DNA from: Dyadobacter sp. UC 10
GTDB taxonomy: Bacteria > Bacteroidota > Bacteroidia > Cytophagales > Spirosomataceae
DNA: 64,000 bases
Assembly (NCBI RefSeq): GCF_008369915.1
Contig: NZ_VSRN01000001.1
Coordinates: 3,158,501 to 3,222,500 of the forward strand
Reading direction: 5' to 3'
This document shows positions 44,147 through 52,264 of this stretch, one piece after another. The position numbers and the translations under genes were made by a program. The notes under the pieces were generated by a model. That model saw only the letters and a program-made list of their open reading frames with translations, did no database searches and was not told where the DNA came from. Every line of letters begins with the position of its first letter. Positions within the stretch are counted from its first letter, which is position 1.

Positions 44147-46189
44147 TCACCATATCACGATCCGCGCCGAATCGGCCAGCGCCATTTTATTGCCGGGAGT
44201 ACAGCCGAATGCAATCTGGAATTCCTTCAAATGCGGAAGCGGTCCGTTGATCCTGTCTTTTGCCGGTGCATGCGGGTCTGTTTGTACCTGGTTTCTCAAT
44301 GCTTCGTTGGTCGTATTCATGTGCCAAACCTGCGCCCAGCCGAGAAAAAAGCGCTGCTTCCAATTGAACCCGTCGATAGGAGCGGGCTCTTCTTTACCTT
44401 CCAGCGATTTCTGCAGTGCATAGTAAGCCAAAGTCAGTCCGCCAAGATCGGCCACATTTTCTCCGATTGTCAAGGCGCCGTTGATATTGAAGCCAGGCAG
44501 AGCCTCGATGCCGTTGAAATATTCGATGTACTTTTTAGTTAGCTTGTCAAAATTTGCACGGTCTGCGGCGGTCCACCAGTTTTTCAGGTTTCCTTCATCA
44601 TCAAACTGCGAGCCCTGATCGTCAAATCCGTGCGTAAATTCATGGCCGATCACCGCGATGATTCCGCCGTAATTGATCGCATCGTCGGCATTCCGGTTAT
44701 AAAACGGTGGTTGCAATATGCCGGCAGGGAACACAATCTCATTATTCAGCGGGTTATAATAGGCGTTGACCGTTTGGGGCGTCATCAGCCATTCTTTTTT
44801 ATCAACGTCCTTGCCAATTTTCTCGACTTGCTCTTTGTGCCCGTAAAGGGAGGCGGAGATTACATTCTCAAACAATTTGTCGGGAGCAATTTCGATGCTG
44901 GAATAATCCTTCCATTTGTCAGGATAGCCGATTTTATAAGTAAATGCTTTAAGCTTCTTGTGTGCCTTAGTTTTGGTTGAATCGCTCATCCATGTCAGTT
45001 TATCAATCCGCTCACCATAGACGGCGCGGACGTTTTCGATCATTTCAGAAACTTTCTTTTTGTCTTCTTCAGGAAAATATTTTTTTGAGAACAATTTGCC
45101 AAGCGGCATTCCCAGGAGTCCGTCGGTTGATCGTATCGCTCTTTCTACACGTGCCCTTTGCTGTTTGGTGCCTCGCATTACGGTACTGAAGAACCGGAAA
45201 TCTTCCTGATCGAAGCTTTTTGGGAGGTAGCCTGCGAATCTCGAAAGCAGCTGCCATTTCGTATAAAGTTTTAAGGTAGCCAGTGGTGTAGCTTTCAGTA
45301 ATGCATTCAGGTTTTGCAGATACGCTTTGTTTTGGACGATCAATGTATCTGTTTTAATATCCTGTTTGTCCGCAAAAGTTTTGACATCGAAATCTGAAAG
45401 GAGCTTTGCAAAATCCTCAAAACTCATTTTGTTGTACGTTTTAACAGGATCACGCAGCTCAACATTGGTGAGCTGGTGTTTTGCAAGTTTGGTCTCGAAA
45501 TCAAGAATGGTTTTTCCTGGCATTTGTTCAGTGAATGCTGCCAGCGAAAACATTTTATCGACGTGAGCAACAAATTCTTTTCTTACGTTGACAGTATTGG
45601 AGTCTGTGCGCTCGTAGTAACTCTTTTCTCCCAGACTAAGCCCGCCCTGGCCTTCATAGAGTACATTGATCTTGCTGTTTTTCAAATCGCCTTCTACGCC
45701 AAAACCAATGGCTGTCGGTATGCCCACTTTTTGCAATTCGCCCGACAAAGCAGCCAGTTCTTTCAGGGAACTTACTGCATTGATTTTGTCGAGATATGGT
45801 TTGAGCGGAGTCAGGCCGCGGTTTTCAATCGCCGCTGTGTCCAGAAATGACTGGTAGTAGTCTGCGATCTGCTGCTCTTCTGTTCCTTTTTTCCGGTCTT
45901 TCGATGCGGTAAGTTCTGCGATAATACTTTTCAGCCTTACCTCTTTATTTTCTTTGTCAAGAATCCCAAATGCGCCCCATCGGCTTTCTGTGCCGGGAAT
46001 TGGGTTTTTCTTTTTCCACCCTCCATTGGCATAGCTGTCAAAATCTTCGCAGGCTTTGGCAGTGGAATCCAGTGAGCTGATATCAAATCCGGGTACTTTT
46101 TCGGCAGATGATTCTTCTGTCTCCTTTTTGCAGCCAGCCACAAGAAGTGCCAGTGCGAATACGGGATAGCGTAATGCGACTAATTTCAT
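44147..46189 (-). CDS. M13-family (neprilysin/PepO-like) zinc metallopeptidase lipoprotein
   Basis: A 680-residue SPII lipoprotein (LVAGC near residue 19). The zinc site is GHEFTHGFDDQG near residue 517 (HExxH) and the third ligand Glu is in GENVADLGGLTLAY. The NAYYNPLNNEIVFPAGILQPPF block just before is classic for M13. The N-terminal domain has DFDSYANGGWKKKNPIPGTES, also typical. It degrades peptides in the periplasm or at the cell surface. The neighbouring POT transporter, 30 bp upstream on the same strand, would import di- and tripeptides, so the two likely form a peptide-use unit. Confidence 0.95.
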   Translation of the reverse strand: MKLVALRYPVFALALLVAGCKKETEESSAEKVPGFDISSLDSTAKACEDFDSYANGGWKKKNPIPGTESRWGAFGILDKENKEVRLKSIIAELTASKDRKKGTEEQQIADYYQSFLDTAAIENRGLTPLKPYLDKINAVSSLKELAALSGELQKVGIPTAIGFGVEGDLKNSKINVLYEGQGGLSLGEKSYYERTDSNTVNVRKEFVAHVDKMFSLAAFTEQMPGKTILDFETKLAKHQLTNVELRDPVKTYNKMSFEDFAKLLSDFDVKTFADKQDIKTDTLIVQNKAYLQNLNALLKATPLATLKLYTKWQLLSRFAGYLPKSFDQEDFRFFSTVMRGTKQQRARVERAIRSTDGLLGMPLGKLFSKKYFPEEDKKKVSEMIENVRAVYGERIDKLTWMSDSTKTKAHKKLKAFTYKIGYPDKWKDYSSIEIAPDKLFENVISASLYGHKEQVEKIGKDVDKKEWLMTPQTVNAYYNPLNNEIVFPAGILQPPFYNRNADDAINYGGIIAVIGHEFTHGFDDQGSQFDDEGNLKNWWTAADRANFDKLTKKYIEYFNGIEALPGFNINGALTIGENVADLGGLTLAYYALQKSLEGKEEPAPIDGFNWKQRFFLGWAQVWHMNTTNEALRNQVQTDPHAPAKDRINGPLPHLKEFQIAFGCTPGNKMALADSARIVIW

Positions 46190-46219
46190 TTTGTTGTGTT
46201 TTGAAGTGTTAACAGAATA

Positions 46220-47713
46220 TTAATGAATGCCTCCCATCCACCCTCTAATTGGCTTCCAGAAGACCAGGAGAACCAAGCCAAAAATGGTTGTAACAATAGC
46301 TACCTGATTGAAAAGCGCCGGCATTTGCAGGATATTCTCTTCATCAAAACCACCTGCGAAAATACCTGCGATCAGGTTACCGAGCGAAGCGCCCACAAAC
46401 CAGATGCCCATCAGCTGGCTCACGTAACGTTTCGGCGCCAGTTTGGTGTACGAGCTTAACCCTACCGGACTTACACAAAGCTCGCCGATCGTATGCAAAA
46501 AGTAGGTGAATGTCAGAAAAAACGGAGAAGCAAGTTCTCCTGTGACCGCGATGTTGGAAGCGGCGACCATTACAAAGAAGCTCAGGCCCAGCAGGATCAA
46601 ACCCATTGCAAACTTGACGGGAATTGACGGATTACGGTTTCTGGATGATAATGAAATCCACAAACTAGCCAGCACGGGAGCAAAAATCAATACGAAAGTA
46701 GGCTGGAAATTCTGGAACCAGCTTGAAGGCACTTCCCAGCCGCCGATCATTCGTTGGGTATGGCGCTCGGCAAATATCTGCAGCGAGGTGCCAGCCTGCT
46801 CATAACCTGCCCAGAACAATGCAATAGCAAGGAAAAGAATGATGAGCACGCCGACACGGTATTTTTCTACGCGTGTTAACCCGCCTGCTACGAGAATAAA
46901 CAGGAAGTAGGCGGCGGAAATGGATACGATAATGACGCCGGCACCCTGAGCCAGGCCCTGCGCGGTGGTCATATCAATAGTACCGGAAGATTGCAGTACG
47001 ATCAGGAACACGACCAGCAAGGCGACCAATCCATAACCCAGCATTTTACTGTTGCCCGATTGCGGCGCTTCCGTCTTTTCGCTGTCCTCTTTCGCAGGAG
47101 GAACCTCGCCGAGCCCTTTCAGGTACGTGGCACTACCGAAACGGAAAACGATCAGTCCCAAAAACATTCCGATAGCTGCTGCCCCGAAACCCATGTGCCA
47201 GTTGACCTTTTCACCCAGATATCCCACGATAGCGATCCCTAAGAACGAACCGAGGTTAATGCCCATATAAAAGATGGAAAATGCCGCATCGCGCCGGGCA
47301 CCGCCCTCGGGATAAAGCTCACCTACAATGGAGCTGATATTGGGTTTGAGAAGTCCTGTGCCGACTGCAACAGTGCTAAGTCCCAGGAAAAATATCGCGG
47401 AGCCAGCGGGTATTGCCAGAATAATATGCCCTATCATAATGACGATTCCTCCGTACCAGATAGCCTTTTTCTGTCCGAGAATATTGTCCGCCAGCCAGCC
47501 GCCGGGTAACGTAAGCAGGTAGACCGATGCAGTGTAAAGGCCGTAGACGGCTGTTGCCTCGGCCGCACTCATTCCCATTCCTCCTCTTATGTTATCAAGC
47601 AAAAAAAGCAGAAGAATGGCGCGCATGCCATAGTAGCTAAACCGTTCCCACATTTCTGCAAAAAACAAAACATACAGGCCCCTGGGGTGCTTTTGGGAAA
47701 TTTGTGATGACAT
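46220..47713 (-). CDS. POT-family proton-dependent oligopeptide transporter
   Basis: A 497-residue membrane protein with 12-14 spans. The N-terminal EMWERFSYYGMRAILLLFL motif contains the ExxERFxYY signature, and FSIFYMGINLGSFLGI the second POT signature. FLHTIGELCVSPVGLS carries the conserved Glu of TM10. It imports di- and tripeptides with protons. It precedes the M13 peptidase gene on the same strand by 30 bp. Confidence 0.95.
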   Translation of the reverse strand: MSSQISQKHPRGLYVLFFAEMWERFSYYGMRAILLLFLLDNIRGGMGMSAAEATAVYGLYTASVYLLTLPGGWLADNILGQKKAIWYGGIVIMIGHIILAIPAGSAIFFLGLSTVAVGTGLLKPNISSIVGELYPEGGARRDAAFSIFYMGINLGSFLGIAIVGYLGEKVNWHMGFGAAAIGMFLGLIVFRFGSATYLKGLGEVPPAKEDSEKTEAPQSGNSKMLGYGLVALLVVFLIVLQSSGTIDMTTAQGLAQGAGVIIVSISAAYFLFILVAGGLTRVEKYRVGVLIILFLAIALFWAGYEQAGTSLQIFAERHTQRMIGGWEVPSSWFQNFQPTFVLIFAPVLASLWISLSSRNRNPSIPVKFAMGLILLGLSFFVMVAASNIAVTGELASPFFLTFTYFLHTIGELCVSPVGLSSYTKLAPKRYVSQLMGIWFVGASLGNLIAGIFAGGFDEENILQMPALFNQVAIVTTIFGLVLLVFWKPIRGWMGGIH

Positions 47714-47803
47714 GGGAGGAGGCTTTTTTATTTGGTTTTTGGGGTTATTGCCAGTTGATTTTTTGGTGCAAGATAGGAATTATGGGTAAATATAGAAATG
47801 CAT

Positions 47804-47839
47804 AAAAAAAGCGGCGATGGTGCAAAGCACCACCACCGC
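47804..47839 (-). terminator. Rho-independent terminator of the coiled-coil gene
   Basis: On the minus strand, a 13-bp stem (two G-U pairs) closes a TTT loop and is followed by seven T. It lies 25 bp past the stop at 47864. Confidence 0.85.
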
Positions 47840-47863
47840 CTACAAACACTGTGGTTTACTGAA

Positions 47864-48772
47864 TTATTTTACCGAAAAAGATCCCTCTCCGACTGAGAAG
47901 CCTTCCGCGTACAGCTCAACCGTATATTTACCTTTAGGAAATGCAGCATCCCTGTCGTACAGAATACTTACATCCTGGTTATTATTAGCATAAAGAACGT
48001 CTTTACTAATGGTGTAAGCCTGCTCCTGACCATTGTAGTCAAAAACACCTGAACCTGTTTTTGTGTCAGAAATGGTCGCGCCACTCGGGTCAATAATCCG
48101 CATATAAATCGTTTTATTGTCGTTTTCGGTCAGAGGATTTTTTTCAAGCATAAAATCAACCCGGACTTTATCTACGCGTTTCGACTTCACATTTTCCCCT
48201 TCCCGGATCTTCCCTTTTGACGACACCGCATATATTTTCACATTTCTGGCCCTTAGCGCGGCTGCCATTGTTACTTTTGATTCCAGTTCAGTATTTTTTG
48301 CTGAAACAGTTGAAAGGGAATCGCTGACAGCCTGTTTAATGGTTTCGAGCTGGGTTTTTTCCTGTACCAAGGTTTCATTCTGACTGATCAGCTGCTGATT
48401 TTCTTCACGAAGCTGTGCGATTTCTTCATCTTTTTTATTGAGGAATGTTTCGTATTCCTTGATCTTACGGCCCATATTAGCGGATCCCTTGCGAAGCGCT
48501 ATCCGGTCGTTTTCAAGTGCCGCCTTCACTTTTTGAAGTTCCTCAATATCCCCGCCGAGCCCCTGCACTTCCTGAATACGTGCATCAAGCTGTTTGGAAA
48601 TCGAATCGAGCTTAATTTCTGAGGCTGCGAGCTCACTCACACGGGCTTGCAGATCTGACGATTGCTTTGTGGTGAGTGTTCGTTCGTTGTAATAGAGGTA
48701 CCCGAATACAGCAGCCAGAATTGTCATCAGGATCAATCCGACGAGCATGCCGGTGTTACTTTTACGTTCCAT
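47864..48772 (-). CDS. Inner-membrane coiled-coil protein of unknown function
   Basis: A 302-residue protein. One transmembrane helix lies at about residues 8-28 (GMLVGLILMTILAAVFGYLYY) with a short cytoplasmic N-terminus. A long heptad-rich coiled coil covers residues about 35-165. A beta-rich C-terminal domain covers residues about 175-302 (KIYAVSSKGKIREGEN, VRVDFMLEKNPL, IYMRIIDPSGATI, GKYTVELYAEGFSVGEG). Proteins with this layout are common in Cytophagales and have no assigned role. It has its own terminator and stands alone between POT and TPM genes. Confidence 0.78.
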   Translation of the reverse strand: MERKSNTGMLVGLILMTILAAVFGYLYYNERTLTTKQSSDLQARVSELAASEIKLDSISKQLDARIQEVQGLGGDIEELQKVKAALENDRIALRKGSANMGRKIKEYETFLNKKDEEIAQLREENQQLISQNETLVQEKTQLETIKQAVSDSLSTVSAKNTELESKVTMAAALRARNVKIYAVSSKGKIREGENVKSKRVDKVRVDFMLEKNPLTENDNKTIYMRIIDPSGATISDTKTGSGVFDYNGQEQAYTISKDVLYANNNQDVSILYDRDAAFPKGKYTVELYAEGFSVGEGSFSVK

Positions 48773-48867
48773 GAGTAATTGCTTAGGTTAAATAATATAT
48801 TTTATAGGATATATTCAAAAATCATGCCATGAATATACGTAGCTGGACAACTTGTGGGAATGCCAAT

Positions 48868-48903
48868 AAAAAAGCGTTTGCGAAAATGCTTCGCAAACGC
48901 TTT
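48868..48903 (-). terminator. Rho-independent terminator of the LemA-TPM operon
   Basis: A 13-bp perfect stem (48871-48883 with 48891-48903) with a 7-base loop and a T-rich tail on the minus strand, 27 bp after the TPM stop. Confidence 0.9.
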
Positions 48904-48929
48904 GAAAATTGCTGATAATGTTATTTGCT

Positions 48930-49706
48930 TTAGTAATCTCCACCCGCGCCCCCTCCTCCGAAGCTGCCTCCCCCAAAGCCCCCGAAGCCGCCTCCACTGC
49001 CCCCTCCTCCCCAATCTCCGGAAAAGCTTCCGCCACCAGAATGAGTTGTATATGGGAAGAAGACAGGGGGAATACCTAATCCGCGAATTCCTCTTCCACC
49101 TCCGCCGCCACGATTGTTTCTATTCCTGAAAATGATTATCATGATAATAATGAAGATGATCACAACGATCAAAATGGGCGGGAAAGAATCCTCATCGGCG
49201 TTTTGCTGTTTATCCGCTTTGTATTCTCCGGTCGCATATTTAAAGATCATGTCAACTCCTTCATCGAGGCCCTGGTAGAATTGGTTTTGTTTAAATCGCG
49301 GCGTAATTACCTGGGAAATGATACGCTTGGCGATGGCATCCGGGATCGCCCCTTCGAGGCCATAACCGGTACTGATGAATACTTTTCGGTCGCCTGGTGC
49401 CCAAAGCAATACGATTCCATTGTCTTTGTCTTTTTGTCCTACTCCCCACTCGCGGCCCAGTTTGATCGCATAGTCAGCAATAGGATAGTCGCCGGTAGTC
49501 GAAACAACTACGATAACGATCTGCGAAGAAGTAGAATCATTATAGGCGACCAGTTTCTGCTCGAGACGTGCTTTTTCATCCGCACTCAACTGGTTCGCGA
49601 AGTCGTTGACGAGTTTGGGTGGGTTGGGTTTGGCAGGAATATCTTGTGCCCAGATGCTGCATATCGAAATAATCAGCATGATGGGTATTAAAAGGATTTT
49701 CTTCAT
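48930..49706 (-). CDS. Secreted TPM-domain (YgcG-type) protein with Gly-rich tail
   Basis: The frame opens at 49802, but ATG 49704-49706 gives a proper signal peptide (MKKILLIPIMLIISICSIWAQ), 258 residues in all. Residues about 25-150 are a TPM domain (VNDFANQLSADEKARLEQKL, GREWGVGQKDKDNGIVLLWA, GLEGAIPDAIAKRII). A single membrane span follows (ILIVVIIFIIIMIIIF). The tail is Gly-rich and ends GGGGAGGDY. TPM proteins are linked to photosystem repair in plants and are of unclear role in bacteria. It starts 4 bp after the upstream TPM gene. Confidence 0.88.
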   Translation of the reverse strand: MKKILLIPIMLIISICSIWAQDIPAKPNPPKLVNDFANQLSADEKARLEQKLVAYNDSTSSQIVIVVVSTTGDYPIADYAIKLGREWGVGQKDKDNGIVLLWAPGDRKVFISTGYGLEGAIPDAIAKRIISQVITPRFKQNQFYQGLDEGVDMIFKYATGEYKADKQQNADEDSFPPILIVVIIFIIIMIIIFRNRNNRGGGGGRGIRGLGIPPVFFPYTTHSGGGSFSGDWGGGGSGGGFGGFGGGSFGGGGAGGDY

Positions 49707-49710
49707 GAGT

Positions 49711-50154
49711 TCATTGTCCGAACGAAATGTCGTCAGGAAGTTCGTTGATATCGTCGGAATGGTAGGGGAAATGCGATTTAAGCTGAAAACCGGCTTCTTC
49801 AATGCCTTTGCAAAGACCTTCGAGGAATTGCCCTTCTATAAAGTGGCTTCTCAAATGGTCCTTGGTCGTTTTCCAAAAATCAGCACCTACTTTTTCATCA
49901 ATTCCCTTGTCCCCCAACACAGCAAATTTGCGGTCTTCGTACGCGAGGTAAAATAGCACGCCGTTACGCTGGGCAGTCTGGTGAAGATTCAGGGCGATGA
50001 AAACTTCTTTTGCTCTTTCCATTACGTCAGGCAAAGGGCATTTTTTTTCGATATGCACCTTCACTTCTCCCGAAGTTTGTTTTTCAGCCTGCTGTATCGA
50101 TTTGATGATCAATTGCTGCTGCTCTTCTGTAAAAAAAAGTGATTCGGCTTCCAT
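49711..50154 (-). CDS. Cytoplasmic TPM-domain protein
   Basis: A 147-residue stand-alone TPM domain with no signal peptide: FTEEQQQLIIKSIQQAEKQT, TSGEVKVHIEKKCP, RNGVLFYLAYEDRKFAVLGD, KGIDEKVGADFW. It is the middle gene of LemA-TPM-TPM. The three-gene order is common in Bacteroidota, which suggests the products act together at the envelope. Confidence 0.88.
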   Translation of the reverse strand: MEAESLFFTEEQQQLIIKSIQQAEKQTSGEVKVHIEKKCPLPDVMERAKEVFIALNLHQTAQRNGVLFYLAYEDRKFAVLGDKGIDEKVGADFWKTTKDHLRSHFIEGQFLEGLCKGIEEAGFQLKSHFPYHSDDINELPDDISFGQ

Positions 50155-50190
50155 GCGCTGCTATATGTCAGTGAAGTGGGAGTAGTAGAG

Positions 50191-50228
50191 TGAAGTGGAT
50201 TCAGAAAAGAACTTTCGAATCCACTTCA
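50191..50228. other. Intercistronic hairpin in the LemA-TPM operon
   Basis: Perfect 12-bp arms (50191-50202 and 50217-50228) lie between the LemA stop and the first TPM start. There is no T-run on the minus strand, so it may shape mRNA processing rather than terminate. Confidence 0.5.
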
Positions 50229-50235
50229 AATTTTA

Positions 50236-50817
50236 TCAGAATTGCACCGACGGTGCTTTTTCAGATCCGGCGGTTGCCGTGAAATATCCTTTTTGAGCAA
50301 AGCCGAATACACCTGCAAAAAGGTTGGTAGGGAAGGTCCTTACCTCTTGGTTATAATCTTTTACAACGGTATTGAAATCGTTTCTCGCAACGCCAATCCG
50401 GTTTTCTGTTCCTTCGAGCTGCGCCTGAAGTTCCAGAAAGTTTTGGTTTGCTTTCAGCTGCGGATACTGCTCAACTGAAACAAGCAGTCTCGAAAGAGAT
50501 CCGCTTAACTGATCCTGCGCAGCCTGGAATTTGGAAATATTCTCAGGAGTAAGCTGGTCTGCATTGATCGTAGTCTGGGTAGCTTTGCTACGTGCTTCTA
50601 TGACTGCCGTTAATGTACCTTTCTCAAATTCTGCCGCACCTTTTACCGTGCTAACCAGGTTTGGGATCAGATCTGCGCGGCGCTGGTACTGGCTTTCCAC
50701 TTTGGCCCACGATTCTTTCACGACCTCATCTTTACCCACAAGCCCATTATATTTTCCGCAGCCGACGAATCCGAGAATCAGAACCACGACGATAACTGCA
50801 ATTAATCCTTTTGACAT
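50236..50817 (-). CDS. lemA: LemA-family protein
   Basis: A 193-residue protein with an N-terminal hydrophobic segment (GLIAVIVVVLILGFVGCGKY) that may be a lipoprotein signal. The LemA signature follows: ESWAKVESQYQRRADLIPNL, VEQYPQLKANQNFLELQAQL, EGTENRIGVARNDFN, VKDYNQEVRTFPTNLFA. LemA proteins are envelope proteins of helical bundle fold and unknown biochemical role. It leads the LemA-TPM-TPM operon. Confidence 0.93.
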   Translation of the reverse strand: MSKGLIAVIVVVLILGFVGCGKYNGLVGKDEVVKESWAKVESQYQRRADLIPNLVSTVKGAAEFEKGTLTAVIEARSKATQTTINADQLTPENISKFQAAQDQLSGSLSRLLVSVEQYPQLKANQNFLELQAQLEGTENRIGVARNDFNTVVKDYNQEVRTFPTNLFAGVFGFAQKGYFTATAGSEKAPSVQF

Positions 50818-50966
50818 TTTAGTGTTCGGTTAACGTTAATGAAAGTTCAAAGATGTTCAAAGCTAGCAAAATCCACAGCAAAAACTACATAACCGGTTTT
50901 TGACCTATATTGACAGATCATAAACCTGATAGTGGGTTTACAGAGAGTTAAACCGGTAAATTAAAT

Positions 50967-52142
50967 TTAGTCTACCCCGACACCGGCGACCCTATTCCAT
51001 TTACCCCAGCTGACTGACGGTTCATAGTCTTTCAAATTGCTTTCAAAATACATTGCTCCCCAGGTCCAGTTGATGTCCAATACGTTGGCCAGATATTCTG
51101 CTGCAGTCATCCGTTCCGATGCTGCTAGGTCTCCCTGGCTTTTCAGTTTTTGCATAATTAGATTGATCTCTGTGTTCTCTGTTTTACTATCAGTCCAGGT
51201 TTTGAAAGCGGCATGATCATTTGCCCAGCGTTTGGTGAAATGGTGTTTAACACCGCTTGGCTTAAAGATTCGCGGCCCGAAACGGAGCAAGGTCCAGTGG
51301 TAATAATCCCTTTCCAGGAGCTCACGAAGTAAACTTTGCCTCTTAGCCGAATCATCCATCTCCATAACGGTTTCATAAACGTATCTGGGGGAAAGACATC
51401 CCATTGAAAGCCAGCGGGAAATTCCTGAATCGATCAGTGTGTGGAAACCCTCCGGATCACTTGTTGCCGATAAATACGTAAAAAGAGACTTAATGGCCTC
51501 GTCTTGTCCAATTGGTTCGTTAGTTCCATTTTGCTGAGTGGCTGATTCCGGTCGGAAACCCAGGTCAGTTAGTGCTGGCATTTGGCCGGGCTCCAAGCCT
51601 TCTGGTAGCCTGATCGCAGACGGTTCCGGAAGTGAAGTAGCTATATTGAGCTTGTTTTCCATTGCTTTGGCAAAGGCGTCAAACGAACCCGGCAGTTTGG
51701 AAATAGGGAAAGGTAGTTCAGCGGCATGGACAAGCGTGTCCATCCAAAAAAGCTTGATATCAATATTTCCTGTTTTCAGATTTTTACTGAGGGAGGATTC
51801 GATTCTGGTTTCTTCCGGGGCGATTTCCTTGCTGCAATATACATATCCGGCGTCCTGATCCTCTGCGAGCTGAGCAATGATCTTTTCAGGTTCGCCAATC
51901 TTGATAATCAAATCGCCACCTTTTTGTCTGATCGTATTCCTGAGATCAGTCACGCAGTTAATCAACTGCTGAGCCCTTAATGCGTTGGTCCGACGGAAGC
52001 CGAGCCTGGTGTTTTCGAATTGCCTTGGATCAAAAACAAAGACGGGGATGATTTCTTTAGAAGAGTTGCAGGCTGAAAAAAGCGCTTCATTATCAAGTAA
52101 ACGAAGGTCATTTCTAAACCAGTAAACAATGCGGTCGGCCAT
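50967..52142 (-). CDS. Divergent DASH-type cryptochrome/photolyase
   Basis: A 391-residue protein. The photolyase alpha/beta domain is clear (VYWFRNDLRLLDNEAL, PVFVFDPRQF, RAQQLINCVTDLR), and the mid-region has LPGSFDAFAK, SRWLSMGCLSPRYVYE and LLERDYYHWTLLRFG, as in DASH proteins. But the canonical FAD segment (WxxGxTGxPxVDAxMRxL...SNRxRQ) is replaced by WTDSKTENTEINLIMQKL and a run without the SNR motif. The normal ending WxxGAxYFExxLxDY...GxWxxxAGVGxD is kept. It is shorter than usual DASH proteins. It may bind FAD weakly or have another role. 50818-50966 downstream holds no gene. Confidence 0.82.
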   Translation of the reverse strand: MADRIVYWFRNDLRLLDNEALFSACNSSKEIIPVFVFDPRQFENTRLGFRRTNALRAQQLINCVTDLRNTIRQKGGDLIIKIGEPEKIIAQLAEDQDAGYVYCSKEIAPEETRIESSLSKNLKTGNIDIKLFWMDTLVHAAELPFPISKLPGSFDAFAKAMENKLNIATSLPEPSAIRLPEGLEPGQMPALTDLGFRPESATQQNGTNEPIGQDEAIKSLFTYLSATSDPEGFHTLIDSGISRWLSMGCLSPRYVYETVMEMDDSAKRQSLLRELLERDYYHWTLLRFGPRIFKPSGVKHHFTKRWANDHAAFKTWTDSKTENTEINLIMQKLKSQGDLAASERMTAAEYLANVLDINWTWGAMYFESNLKDYEPSVSWGKWNRVAGVGVD

Positions 52143-52209
52143 CTAACAATTTAAAATATTTACACTATTACATAAAGAGGAATAGTGCAAATATAGGGAG
52201 GCGGAAAAC

Positions 52210-52250
52210 AAAATCCCGCTCCGGGATAATTTCGTCCGAAGCGGGATTTT
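52210..52250 (-). terminator. Rho-independent terminator of the OmpA-family gene
   Basis: A 15-bp stem with one mismatch (AAAATCCCGCTCCGG with CCGAAGCGGGATTTT), 15 bp past the stop at 52265; T-rich on the minus strand side. Confidence 0.88.
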
Positions 52251-52264
52251 ATATGGTATTACAA

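Noticed and set aside
48944..49030. GC-rich repetitive DNA
   Set aside because: It is the Gly-rich C-terminus of the TPM protein read on the minus strand, not an independent repeat.
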